Shown here piece after piece: positions 41,873 through 49,867 of a stretch of 64,000 nt of DNA. The position numbers and the translations under genes were made by a program. Origin of the DNA: Oscillospiraceae bacterium (lineage in GTDB: Bacteria; Bacillota; Clostridia; Oscillospirales; Oscillospiraceae); assembly GCA_902795345.1 (NCBI GenBank), contig CADBKO010000002.1, positions 1 to 64,000 on the forward strand, written 5' to 3'. The first letter of the stretch is position 1. Each line of letters starts with the position of its first letter. The notes under the pieces were generated by a model that saw only the letters and a program-made list of their open reading frames with translations, was not told the DNA's origin and made no database searches.

Positions 41873-42997
41873 ATGAAACTGTCGCTTGCCGTTCCCGGAA
41901 GGACGGAGCTGGCCGGGAACCATACCGATCATCAGGGGGGGCGGGTGCTGGCCGCCGCCGTGGACCTGTATCTCCTTGCCCGTGCGGAGACCACGGCGGA
42001 GCAGACCGCCATCCTCCGCTCCGATGGCTTCGGGGAGCTGCGCATCGACCTTGGAGACCTGCGCCCGGAAGCCAGCGAGCCCGGCACCGCCGAGGCGCTG
42101 GCCCGGGGGACCTTTGAGTATCTCAAACAGCAGGGCTATGCCCTGGGGGGCTTCCGGGCGGAGATCACCTCCCAGATCCCCGCCGGGGCGGGGCTCAGTT
42201 CTTCCGCCGCCTTCGGGGTGCTGGCGGGGCGGCTGGTGAGCGAGCTCTTTAACGGGGGCGCCATCCCCCCCGTGACCCTGGCCCTGGCGGCCCAATACGG
42301 GGAAAACGCCCACTTCGGCAAGCCCTGCGGCCTCATGGACGAGTGCGCCTGCGCCCTGGGGGGCGTGAGCTACCTGGATTTCCGGGACCCGGTGCCCCGG
42401 GTGGAGACCATCGAAAGCCGCCTCTTTGCCCCGGATTGGAGGCTGTGCACCGTGGCCACCGGCGGCTCCCACCGGGACCTGACGGCGGAATACGCCGCCA
42501 TTCCGGCGGAGATGAAGGCCGTCGCCGCTTTTCTGGGAAAGACCCGCCTGCGGGACGCGGAGGAGGGGGATTTCCTGGCCGCCCTGCCGGAGGTGCGCCG
42601 CGCCTGCGGGGACCGGGCCGCCCTCCGGGCCCTCCACTTCTTCGAGGAGGACCGGCGGGTGCCGGAGATGGCCGACGCCCTGCGGAGAGGGGACGCGGAA
42701 GCCTATCTCCGGCTTATGGACGCTTCGGGCCGCTCCAGCGCGGAAATGCTGCAAAATTCCTTCGCCCTCTCCGAGCCGGAAAACCAGCCCATCCCCCTGG
42801 CCCTGGCCCTCTGCCGCCGGGCCCTGGAAGGGGAGGGGGCCGCCCGGGTCCACGGGGGCGGCTTCGGCGGCATGGTGCAGGTGCTGGCCCGGGCGGAACG
42901 CCTGCCGGTCCTGCGGAGGACCCTGGAGCCCGTTTTCGGGCAGGGCTGCCTGCGGGAGCTGCGGGTGGCGGTCCGGGAGGACGCAGTCGTCCTTTGA
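41873..42997 (+). CDS. GHMP kinase, galactokinase-like
   Basis: This is a 374-residue protein. The galactokinase-type N-terminal box reads PGRTELAGNHTDHQGG, compared with GRxNLIGEHTDY in classical GalK. The GHMP ATP-binding motif is IPAGAGLSSSAAF, PCGLMDECACALGG follows, and a C-terminal motif RVHGGGFGGMVQV completes the three. It phosphorylates galactose or a related sugar at C1. The altered first box could mean another sugar. No galT or galE lies nearby. Confidence 0.85.
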   Translation: MKLSLAVPGRTELAGNHTDHQGGRVLAAAVDLYLLARAETTAEQTAILRSDGFGELRIDLGDLRPEASEPGTAEALARGTFEYLKQQGYALGGFRAEITSQIPAGAGLSSSAAFGVLAGRLVSELFNGGAIPPVTLALAAQYGENAHFGKPCGLMDECACALGGVSYLDFRDPVPRVETIESRLFAPDWRLCTVATGGSHRDLTAEYAAIPAEMKAVAAFLGKTRLRDAEEGDFLAALPEVRRACGDRAALRALHFFEEDRRVPEMADALRRGDAEAYLRLMDASGRSSAEMLQNSFALSEPENQPIPLALALCRRALEGEGAARVHGGGFGGMVQVLARAERLPVLRRTLEPVFGQGCLRELRVAVREDAVVL

Positions 42998-43010
42998 CAA
43001 CAGGAAAGAC

Positions 43011-43045
43011 TTCGCCGCAGCCGGGAGATTCCCGGCTGCGGCGAA
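43011..43045 (+). terminator. Hairpin after the galactokinase-like gene
   Basis: A perfect 15-bp stem TTCGCCGCAGCCGGG (43011-43025) and its complement (43031-43045) have a five-base loop. No T run follows, so it may need Rho or serve as a barrier; its position 13 bp after the stop fits a terminator. Confidence 0.65.
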
Positions 43046-43097
43046 AGTGCACAGCGGAGACGGGAGGGTTTAACACTGGAAATCTTTAAATTGCTAC

Positions 43098-43126
43098 TTG
43101 CCAAATGTGAACTTTTCGTGTACAAT
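43098..43126 (+). promoter_or_regulatory. Sigma-A promoter of the amino acid symporter
   Basis: TTGCCA (43098-43103), a 17-bp spacer ending in TG, and TACAAT (43121-43126) form an extended -10 promoter. Confidence 0.75.
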
Positions 43127-43186
43127 ACCCATATTCTTCAAATCGGCCCCTGTTCTGAACAAATTCTATCGGAGGAGTGAAGAAGC

Positions 43187-44620
43187 GTGACATTGAGCGA
43201 GTTTATCACCAAGCTGGACGACATCGCTTGGGGCAGCGTCGTCCTGTGTCTGCTGGTGGGCGTCGGTGTGATCCTCAGCATCAGCACCGGCTTCCTGCAG
43301 TTCCGCAAATTCGGCTATACCATGAAGAACACCCTGGGCAAGGTGTTCAAGAAGCAGCAGGCGGGCAAGGGCGAAGTCACCCCCCTGCAGGCCCTAACCA
43401 CTGCCCTGGCCGCCACCGTGGGTACCGGCAACATCGCCGGCGTCACCGGCGCCATCGTGATCGGCGGTCCCGGCGCGGTCTTCTGGATGTGGCTCTCCGC
43501 CCTGTTCGGCATGTGCACCAAGTTCGCCGAGGTCACCCTGGCGGTCCATTACCGGGAGCGCAACGACAAGGGCGACTGGGTCGGCGGCCCCATGTACTAC
43601 ATCAAGAACGGCCTGGGCAAGGGCTTCGGCTGGCTGAGCGTCCTGTTCTGCATCTTCGGCGCGCTGGCCGCCTTCGGCATCGGCAACGCCACCCAGGTCC
43701 AGTCCATCGGTGAGTCCATCGGCTCTGCCATCAATGCCCTGGGCGGCAACGTGCAGGCCACGACCATCACCTTCGCGGGCAGCACCTTCACCCTCTGCAA
43801 CCTGATCGTGGGCATCATCGTGGCGGTCATCGTGGCTCTGGTGCTCTTCGGCGGCATCAAGCGCATCGGCTCCGTCACGGAGAAGATCGTCCCCGTCATG
43901 GCTGTGGTCTACATCCTGGCTTCCCTGATCGTCATCCTCGCCAACATCCGCCATATCGGCACCGTGTTCGGCATGATCTTCAAGGGCGCTTTCAACGCCG
44001 AGGCTGCCCTGGGCGGCGCTTTCGGCATCACCATTTCCACCAGCATCACCAAGGGCATCGCCCGCGGCTGCTTCTCCAATGAGGCCGGCCTTGGCTCCGC
44101 CCCCATGGCCCATGCGGCTTCCAGCGAGACCGACCCCGTCAAGCAGGGCCTGTTCGGCATCTTCGAGGTGTTCATGGACACCATCGTGATCTGCACCCTG
44201 ACGGCCCTCACCGTCCTCTGCTGCTACTGCTCTCACGGCAACGACATCGCCTGGGGCACCAGCGGCGGCGCGGCCATCGTCTCCGCCTCCCTCAGCTCTG
44301 TCCTGGGCGGCGGCGTGGGCAGCGTGATCCTGGCCCTGTGCCTGGCCCTCTTCGCCCTCAGCACCATCCTCAGCTGGAGCCTCTACGGCACCCGCTGCTT
44401 CGAGTATCTCTTCGGCACCAAGGCCTCCATCGGCTACAAGCTGGTGTTCATCCTCTTCGCCATCGTGGGCGCTACCATGTCTCTCAACGACGCCTGGAAC
44501 CTGGCCGACGCCCTCAACGGCTTCATGGCCATCCCCAACCTGATCGCCATCCTGACCCTGAGCCCGGTGATCATCAAGCTGGTCCGGGAATACTTTTCCC
44601 AGGATAAGCTGAAGAGCTGA
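43187..44620 (+). CDS. Alanine/glycine:cation symporter (AGCS) family protein
   Basis: This 477-residue protein with about eleven helices has the AGCS block PLQALTTALAATVGTGNIAG, then AVFWMWLSALFGMCTKFAE and FSNEAGLGSAPMAHAAS. It carries alanine or glycine with Na+ or H+. Its lower GC content at third positions and smooth codon pattern suggest high expression. The start is GTG 43187, 11 bases after GGAGGAG. It is monocistronic. Confidence 0.93.
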   Translation: MTLSEFITKLDDIAWGSVVLCLLVGVGVILSISTGFLQFRKFGYTMKNTLGKVFKKQQAGKGEVTPLQALTTALAATVGTGNIAGVTGAIVIGGPGAVFWMWLSALFGMCTKFAEVTLAVHYRERNDKGDWVGGPMYYIKNGLGKGFGWLSVLFCIFGALAAFGIGNATQVQSIGESIGSAINALGGNVQATTITFAGSTFTLCNLIVGIIVAVIVALVLFGGIKRIGSVTEKIVPVMAVVYILASLIVILANIRHIGTVFGMIFKGAFNAEAALGGAFGITISTSITKGIARGCFSNEAGLGSAPMAHAASSETDPVKQGLFGIFEVFMDTIVICTLTALTVLCCYCSHGNDIAWGTSGGAAIVSASLSSVLGGGVGSVILALCLALFALSTILSWSLYGTRCFEYLFGTKASIGYKLVFILFAIVGATMSLNDAWNLADALNGFMAIPNLIAILTLSPVIIKLVREYFSQDKLKS

Positions 44621-44639
44621 TCAGACGAACCAGCATCGA

Positions 44640-44845
44640 AAAGGGGAAGCCGAAGGGCTTCCCCTCAGACCGTAGACAAACCCTTTTGGCAAGGTTTCGA
44701 TAAGCATGGGGGATTTGTGAAGGGGGACGGGAATCCCCCTTCACGTTATATCCTTGCAAAATCAGAAAACAATTCTGATTTTGCCCCTCAAGCTGTCGAA
44801 ACTTTTTCGACAGCTTGAGGGGAAGCCGAAGGGCTTCCCCTTTGC
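44640..44845. repeat. Hairpin cluster between duplicated GGGGAAGCC...GGCTTCCCC stems
   Basis: A 24-bp hairpin AGGGGAAGCC/GGCTTCCCCT occurs twice, at 44642-44665 and 44818-44841. The 152 bp between holds hairpins GTGAAGGGGGA/TCCCCCTTCAC (44717-44744), CAAAATCAGAA/TTCTGATTTTG, and an 18-bp stem CCCCTCAAGC.../...GCTTGAGGGG (44784-44822). That stem overlaps the second copy of the terminator, so the two structures exclude each other. The first copy is the likely symporter terminator. Confidence 0.75.
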
Positions 44846-44851
44846 TTCGAC

Positions 44852-44880
44852 TTGCAGGATCGGAAAAAATGTGTTAGACT
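44852..44880 (+). promoter_or_regulatory. Sigma-A promoter of the DtxR-like regulator
   Basis: TTGCAG (44852-44857) and TAGACT (44875-44880) are 17 bp apart. The leader is only about 18-25 nt. Confidence 0.72.
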
Positions 44881-44904
44881 GATTTGCAGAAAGAGGTGAT
44901 GAAC

Positions 44905-45273
44905 GTGGCGATACAGGAATCCGGCGAAATGTATCTGGAGACCATCCTGATCCTGAGCCGACGCGGCCCGGTACGCAGCATCGATGTCAGCGAGTATATG
45001 GGCTATTCCAAGCCCAGCGTCAGCCGCGCCGTCAGCCTGCTGAAATCCGGCGGCTACCTGACCATGGAGGAAAACGGCTTCCTTCATCTCACCGAGGCGG
45101 GGAAGGAGCTGGCGGAAAAGATATACGAACGGCATACCACCCTGACGGAGGCGCTGCTCTCCCTGGGGGTGGACAAGGAGGCTGCCAGCGAGGACGCCTG
45201 CCGCATCGAGCATGTGATCAGCGACGCCAGCTTCCAGGCCATCAAAGCCCACGTGGAGAGTAAAAAAGCATAA
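44905..45273 (+). CDS. DtxR/MntR family metal-dependent transcriptional regulator
   Basis: This is a 122-residue protein. The N-terminal helix SGEMYLETILILSRRGPVRS and winged HTH IDVSEYMGYSKPSVSRAVSLLKSGGYL match DtxR/MntR, followed by a short dimer domain (LTEAGKELAEKIYERHTTLTEAL) with Glu, His and Cys candidate metal ligands and EDACRIEHVISD. It lacks the third SH3-like domain, as in MntR. GTG 44905 is chosen because GAGG lies eight bases upstream; ATG 44899 is too close to that site. It converges on the ABC gene at 45325. Confidence 0.87.
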   Translation: MAIQESGEMYLETILILSRRGPVRSIDVSEYMGYSKPSVSRAVSLLKSGGYLTMEENGFLHLTEAGKELAEKIYERHTTLTEALLSLGVDKEAASEDACRIEHVISDASFQAIKAHVESKKA

Positions 45274-45284
45274 GGACAGAAAGA

Positions 45285-45312
45285 GAGACGCGAGGAAGAT
45301 TCCTCGCGTCTC
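45285..45312. terminator. Terminator between the regulator and the convergent ABC gene
   Basis: GAGACGCGAGGAA (45285-45297) and its complement (45300-45312) form a long stem followed by CTTTTCTC. It can serve the DtxR-like gene and, from the other side, the ABC transporter. Confidence 0.87.
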
Positions 45313-45324
45313 CTTTTCTCATTG

Positions 45325-47388
45325 TCATTCCTCGGTCTTCGGTCCGCCGCCGGGGAAGCCGCCGCCCCTTCCGGGGAAGCCGCCCTCGGGGGGCTTGAAG
45401 CCCTCGGGCATTTTGAAGCCCTCCGGGGGCCGGAAACCGCCCCGTCCCGGGAAACCGCCGGGGCCGGGCGCGGCCGCGCCCTCCTCCGCCTGTTCCTGGG
45501 CGGCCTCGATATACCGCTTGGCCTGGGTGGAGAAGAGGCGGGCATATTCACCGTCGGCGGCCATGAGCTCCCGATGGGTGCCGATCTCGGTGATCTCGCC
45601 CTCCTTGAGGACGATGATCTTGTCGGCGGTGGTGGCGCTGGAGAGGCGATGGCTGACGAAGATGGTGGTCTTGTCCTGGCGCAGCCGGTCGAACTGGCTG
45701 AAGATCTCCTGCTCGGCGATGGCGTCCAGGGAGGCAGTGGGCTCGTCCAGGATCAGGATGTCGGAGTCCGCGTAGAAGGCGCGGGAGACGCTGAGCTTCT
45801 GCCACTGGCCGATGCTGAGCTCCAGGCCCTCGTCCTCGAAATAGCGCATGAGGGGCGTGTTGTAGCCCTTGGGCAGCTTCTCGATGAACTGGTTGGCGCC
45901 GGATTCCTCCGCTGCCTTGTGCACGTCGTCGTCGTCGATGTCCCGCTGGATGTCGCCGAAGGCGATGTTCTCCCGGATGTCCACGGCGTATTTGCCGAAG
46001 TCCTGGAAGATGATGCCGAATACCTTGTAGAGCTTCTCCACGTCGTATTCCCGGATGTCCTTGCCGTCCAGCAGGATCACGCCCTCCGTGGGGTCGTATA
46101 GCCGGGTGATGAGCTTGATGAGGGTGGTCTTGCCCGCCCCGTTGAGGCCCACGAGCACCGCCGTCTCGCCGGGGTTGATGGTGAGGTTCAGGTTCTTCAG
46201 CACCTTGCGGGTGGTGCCGGGGTAGGAGAAGGAGACGTTTTTCAGCTCGATGGTGTGGCCGCAGTGACGCTGCGGCGCGATGGGCTGGGGCAGGGAGGGC
46301 ACGATGTTCCTCTTCTCGTTCATAAAGAGGATCAGGTTGTCGATGAAAAGGCTGCCCTCATAGAGCTGGGAGGAGAGCTGGATGACCTGGCCCACGCCGC
46401 TGGAAATGGCATTCAGAGAGGCGGTGTAGGCGGAATAGTCCGCGATCAGTTTCACGTTGGTGGCGATCAGGTAGAACAGGGACATATTCAGGCCCGCAGA
46501 GCACAGGCTCAGGAACATCTGCCATCCGCCCTGGGACCAGATGATCTTCTTGATGCCGGCGAAGTAATTCTTGAAGATGTCCTTGTAGCGGCCGATGAAG
46601 AGGTCCGACAGGTTGAAGAGGCGGATCTCCTTCACCACGTCCTTGTTGGTCATCAGGTTGGAGTAGTAGTCCATCTGCCGCCGGTCCTTGGAGCGGAATC
46701 GCATGTAGAAGAAGTTCTTGCGGCGGAAGTGGAAGTTTACCACGGCGGTGAGGATGTTCAGGCCGACAAAGAGGATGAAGAGCACGTCGGCCTTCCAGTC
46801 CAGGCGGCTCAGCAGCTGGGCCAGCAGGGCGATATAGCTGACGAGGCTGATGATATGGCTGATGAGGCTGAAGGCGGAATTGAGGATCTGCACGGGGCGG
46901 CTGCCCGCCTCGCGGCTGGCGTTCTCCAGGCGGGCATAGAAGTCCGGCATGTCGAAGGAGGCCAGGTCCACTTCCCGGGCCTTGGACATGATCTTGACCT
47001 TCACATGATTGGAGACGATCTCGCCGGAGATATTGGTGATGATGCTGCTGAGGTTGGTGACGATGCTGTTTAATAGTGTGTAGCCGAATTGCATGCACAG
47101 GGGCGGCAGGAGATTCACCGGCTCGGAGAAGCTCTGTACCACCTTGGCCAGCAGGTTGGCCGTGATCAGGGTGCCCACCAGGGGCATGACGCCGTTGTAG
47201 ACGGTCATGAACAGCATGACCAGCAGGAGGCTCTTTCTGGCCTCCCAGACCAGCTTGAAGATATAGAGCAGCCTTCCTGCGGTGCCGCCCACCACTTCCT
47301 TCAGGTAGCGGGGTACGTCTTGCAGGTTTTTCGGTTTCTGCGCCTTCATCTGGTCTTCCATACTGCCGGGGAATCCGGGTGGTGGCAT
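45325..47388 (-). CDS. ABC transporter, fused permease and ATPase, with a Pro/Gly-rich tail
   Basis: This is a 687-residue half-transporter of the exporter type. Six helices lie in residues 45-340, followed by an NBD with Walker A GLNGAGKTT (414-422), a signature LSIGQWQKLSVSRA and Walker B ILILDEPTAS. The last 50 residues are low-complexity Pro/Gly/Phe with repeats such as PEGFK and GFPGRGG; the N-terminus (MPPPGFPGS) is also Pro/Gly-rich. The tail is unusual for the family. The gene has a promoter with an inverted-repeat operator. Peptide, lipid or drug export is possible. Confidence 0.88.
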   Translation of the reverse strand: MPPPGFPGSMEDQMKAQKPKNLQDVPRYLKEVVGGTAGRLLYIFKLVWEARKSLLLVMLFMTVYNGVMPLVGTLITANLLAKVVQSFSEPVNLLPPLCMQFGYTLLNSIVTNLSSIITNISGEIVSNHVKVKIMSKAREVDLASFDMPDFYARLENASREAGSRPVQILNSAFSLISHIISLVSYIALLAQLLSRLDWKADVLFILFVGLNILTAVVNFHFRRKNFFYMRFRSKDRRQMDYYSNLMTNKDVVKEIRLFNLSDLFIGRYKDIFKNYFAGIKKIIWSQGGWQMFLSLCSAGLNMSLFYLIATNVKLIADYSAYTASLNAISSGVGQVIQLSSQLYEGSLFIDNLILFMNEKRNIVPSLPQPIAPQRHCGHTIELKNVSFSYPGTTRKVLKNLNLTINPGETAVLVGLNGAGKTTLIKLITRLYDPTEGVILLDGKDIREYDVEKLYKVFGIIFQDFGKYAVDIRENIAFGDIQRDIDDDDVHKAAEESGANQFIEKLPKGYNTPLMRYFEDEGLELSIGQWQKLSVSRAFYADSDILILDEPTASLDAIAEQEIFSQFDRLRQDKTTIFVSHRLSSATTADKIIVLKEGEITEIGTHRELMAADGEYARLFSTQAKRYIEAAQEQAEEGAAAPGPGGFPGRGGFRPPEGFKMPEGFKPPEGGFPGRGGGFPGGGPKTEE

Positions 47389-47489
47389 AGTTCGATCCCT
47401 TCCTTTCCGCCCGCCCGACGCTCCGTGGTCCCGGAGCGGGAATCGGCCGTCTTATTGCCGTCGGAGCGGGCGCTGTTCTTTTTTCCTCT

Positions 47490-47533
47490 ATTATAATAAA
47501 GTACCTTACAAAAATCAATAGTAAGGTACTTTA
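47490..47533 (-). promoter_or_regulatory. Promoter with 13-bp inverted-repeat operator upstream of the ABC gene
   Basis: On the minus strand TTGATT (47513-47518) and TATAAT (47490-47495) are 17 bp apart. TAAAGTACCTTAC (47497-47509) and its exact complement (47521-47533) flank the -35 box with an 11-bp centre, so a dimeric repressor bound there would block RNA polymerase. The repressor is not identified. Confidence 0.82.
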
Positions 47534-47589
47534 AATTTATGAACAGAGGAGCGCAGGGGCAGATGGTTGCCTTGCAAGGACAAACGTCG

Positions 47590-47830
47590 AATCCGTAGTC
47601 TCCCAGGTGGATTGCCCGCTGCGGCGGGGACGTAGGTTTGGACGGGGGCTTTTCGCGCTGCGGCGCGACCCCATTTCTTTTAGCGGAAAAGAAATGGGGA
47701 AAAGAAACCGCCCGGGGAACCATTCCATAAAGGTTCCCCGGGACCCCTCCTCACGGCCAAGGGGCTCCGCCCCATTGGATCCCCGGCGGGAGTTTACGGG
47801 GGACGAGGGACGAAAAGACCTTCATGAGGA
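47590..47830. repeat. Long repeat module shared with 20.3-20.5 kb
   Basis: The stretch from 47710 to about 47760 is identical to that from 20351 and holds a GGGGAACC/GGTTCCCC hairpin. Flanking blocks GATTGCCCGCTGCGGCGGGG and CCCATTTCTTT/AAAGAAATGGG also resemble 10345-10440. No gene lies in the gap 47389-48058, apart from the ABC promoter and a terminator. Confidence 0.75.
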
Positions 47831-47954
47831 AAGATTTGATAATCCTTAAGTTGATGACTTGGGAGGCTGAGGTGTTCTTTCAACGACAAAGGGGCATTTT
47901 ACAGCGTGTCCTTTGTGACCAATGTGGGCTATTCCGCCAAATGAAGACGAAAAC

Positions 47955-47984
47955 GAAAACCCCGGCCTTTCGACCGGGGTTTTC
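47955..47984 (-). terminator. Terminator of the BacA-like ABC operon
   Basis: GAAAACCCCGG (47955-47965) pairs with CCGGGGTTTTC (47974-47984). On the minus strand it follows the stop of the 48059 gene by about 75 bp and ends in TTTT. Confidence 0.78.
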
Positions 47985-48058
47985 GCTGCAAAAAGGGAGG
48001 GGAAAATCAGACACGCGAAAGGACACACAAACTTTCGCGGCTGAAGAGATGAGCTTAC

Positions 48059-49846
48059 TTACCGCACAGGCTGCGTGGGCTCCTCTTCATCCTCGTCTTC
48101 GGGATGGTAGTTCTCACGGAACAGGTAATGTCCGTCAGGCTCCTTCTCGGCGAAGAGGGTCCGGTTGTGGAACTGCGCAAGGCTGCTGCGGTGGCCGATG
48201 GAGATGATGGTGGCATCCGCCATCTCTTCGTTCAGCATGGTATAGAGTTCCATTTCGGAGGGTTCGTCCATGCTGGCGGTGGCTTCGTCGAAGAACATGT
48301 AGTCGGGCTTGAAGAGCAGGGCACGGGCGATAGCCAGACGCTGCTGCTCACCGCCGGAGCACATCATGTTCCAGTGGCCTTCTTCGTCGAGGCGGGCGGC
48401 GTAGTCAGCCATGCCGACCAGCTGCAGGGCCTTGACCATTTCTTCGCGGCTGTAAGTGCCGGCGGGTTCGGGGTAGGTGATGGCGTCAGCCAGCGTGCCG
48501 ATGGGGAAGTAGGGCTTCTGCGGGAGGACGATGACCTTCTTGCCCTTGGGCAGGACGACTTCGCCCTCGCCGAAGGGCCAGATGCCGCTCAGGACACGGA
48601 AGACCGTGGTCTTGCCAGCGCCGGTGCGGCCCTTGATCAGGACCTTCTCGCCATGCTTGATGGTCACGTCGTTGGCGCTGATCTGCAGCTTGCCGGTGGG
48701 CAGCTCAACATCCAGATGCTTGATGACGATCTGGTCTTCGTCGCCCTCTTCGAGCTTGATCTTGCTGTTCTCCACGATGTCGATGGTGCGGTTGTAGTTG
48801 TTATTGAAGGCGTAAAGACGGTCGATAACAGCCACGAAAATGGCCAAGGTCGAGTAGTTCGTGACGAACCACTTGAGGCAGGTGACCACCTGCAGGAAGG
48901 CGGTAGCGATCTGCTGGAACACGCCGTAGCCGGAGATGGCGCCGTAGTAGAAGTAGCTGGGGCCGAGGAGGAAGGTGTAGCCCATGGCGTCCACATAGCC
49001 CATGATGCCCTGGACAGCACCGTAGAACAGGTTCCGGCCCATCAGGCGGAACTGGTTGACGACGACGTCGCCGAAGATCTTCATCAGACGGCCGTGCTCA
49101 ACATCCTCGCCGCGGAGGAGGGCGATCTGCTCGGAGCATTCACGCACACGAACCAGAGCGAAACGGTAGTTGGCGGCGTACATCTGTTGGTCGTACTGCA
49201 AGCGGGCCAGGGGTTTGCCGACCAGGTGGGTGATAAGGGTTTCCACGGCGGCCCAGATGACGGAGATCACCAGGAAGTAGCCGGGGAAGGACCAGTCCTT
49301 GCCGCCCAGCATCAGCGGGATGGTCAGGGACAGATCGTACAGCATCATGGCGTAGGTCACGAGGTTGATGATGTTCTGCACGAAGGAGAAGGAATACAGC
49401 CAGGTGTAGGAGATGAACTGGCCGATGTCCTCAGCGATACGCTGGTCCGGGTTATCCGTTTCGTTGCCGGTCAGCTGCATACGGTAGTGGGTGGAGCCCT
49501 CCAACCAGTAGTTGACGTAACGGGCGGTCATCCACCGGCGCCAACGGATCTGGATCCAGGACTGGATGTAGGAGTTCAGCTGAGAGGTAAAGGTGTTTGC
49601 CGCGCCGATCAGCAGGAAGACGACGATCTGCTGCTTCCACATCTGGGCGTCGTAGGTCTGGAAAGCGTTCAGCCAGTCACGGTTCCAAATGGTGCTGCGG
49701 ACGCCGACACGGGTCTGGAAGACCATGACGAAGATGTTGACTGCAAGGAGGATCAAGCTGCCCCAGCGTTCTTTGGAGTACGCCCAGTAGGGCATTGCGA
49801 TCTTCCATATACGCTTGAGGACCTCTCTGAAATGTTGCTTTTTCAT
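48059..49846 (-). CDS. ABC transporter of the SbmA/BacA-ABCD (Rv1819c-like) type
   Basis: This is a 595-residue fused transporter. The membrane domain carries family-specific motifs (SYIQSWIQIRWRRWMTARYV, NPDQRIAEDI at 132-141), and the NBD has Walker A GRTGAGKTT (406-414), a signature CSGGEQQRLAIARA and Walker B FFDEATAS. This branch (BacA, SbmA, ABCD4, Rv1819c) imports antimicrobial peptides, bleomycin or cobalamin although it has exporter topology. Codon use here is less GC-skewed than in neighbours. It is 21 bp downstream of a gene for a secreted, membrane-anchored protein. Confidence 0.9.
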   Translation of the reverse strand: MKKQHFREVLKRIWKIAMPYWAYSKERWGSLILLAVNIFVMVFQTRVGVRSTIWNRDWLNAFQTYDAQMWKQQIVVFLLIGAANTFTSQLNSYIQSWIQIRWRRWMTARYVNYWLEGSTHYRMQLTGNETDNPDQRIAEDIGQFISYTWLYSFSFVQNIINLVTYAMMLYDLSLTIPLMLGGKDWSFPGYFLVISVIWAAVETLITHLVGKPLARLQYDQQMYAANYRFALVRVRECSEQIALLRGEDVEHGRLMKIFGDVVVNQFRLMGRNLFYGAVQGIMGYVDAMGYTFLLGPSYFYYGAISGYGVFQQIATAFLQVVTCLKWFVTNYSTLAIFVAVIDRLYAFNNNYNRTIDIVENSKIKLEEGDEDQIVIKHLDVELPTGKLQISANDVTIKHGEKVLIKGRTGAGKTTVFRVLSGIWPFGEGEVVLPKGKKVIVLPQKPYFPIGTLADAITYPEPAGTYSREEMVKALQLVGMADYAARLDEEGHWNMMCSGGEQQRLAIARALLFKPDYMFFDEATASMDEPSEMELYTMLNEEMADATIISIGHRSSLAQFHNRTLFAEKEPDGHYLFRENYHPEDEDEEEPTQPVR

Positions 49847-49867
49847 TGTGTAGCGATCCTCCTTCTC

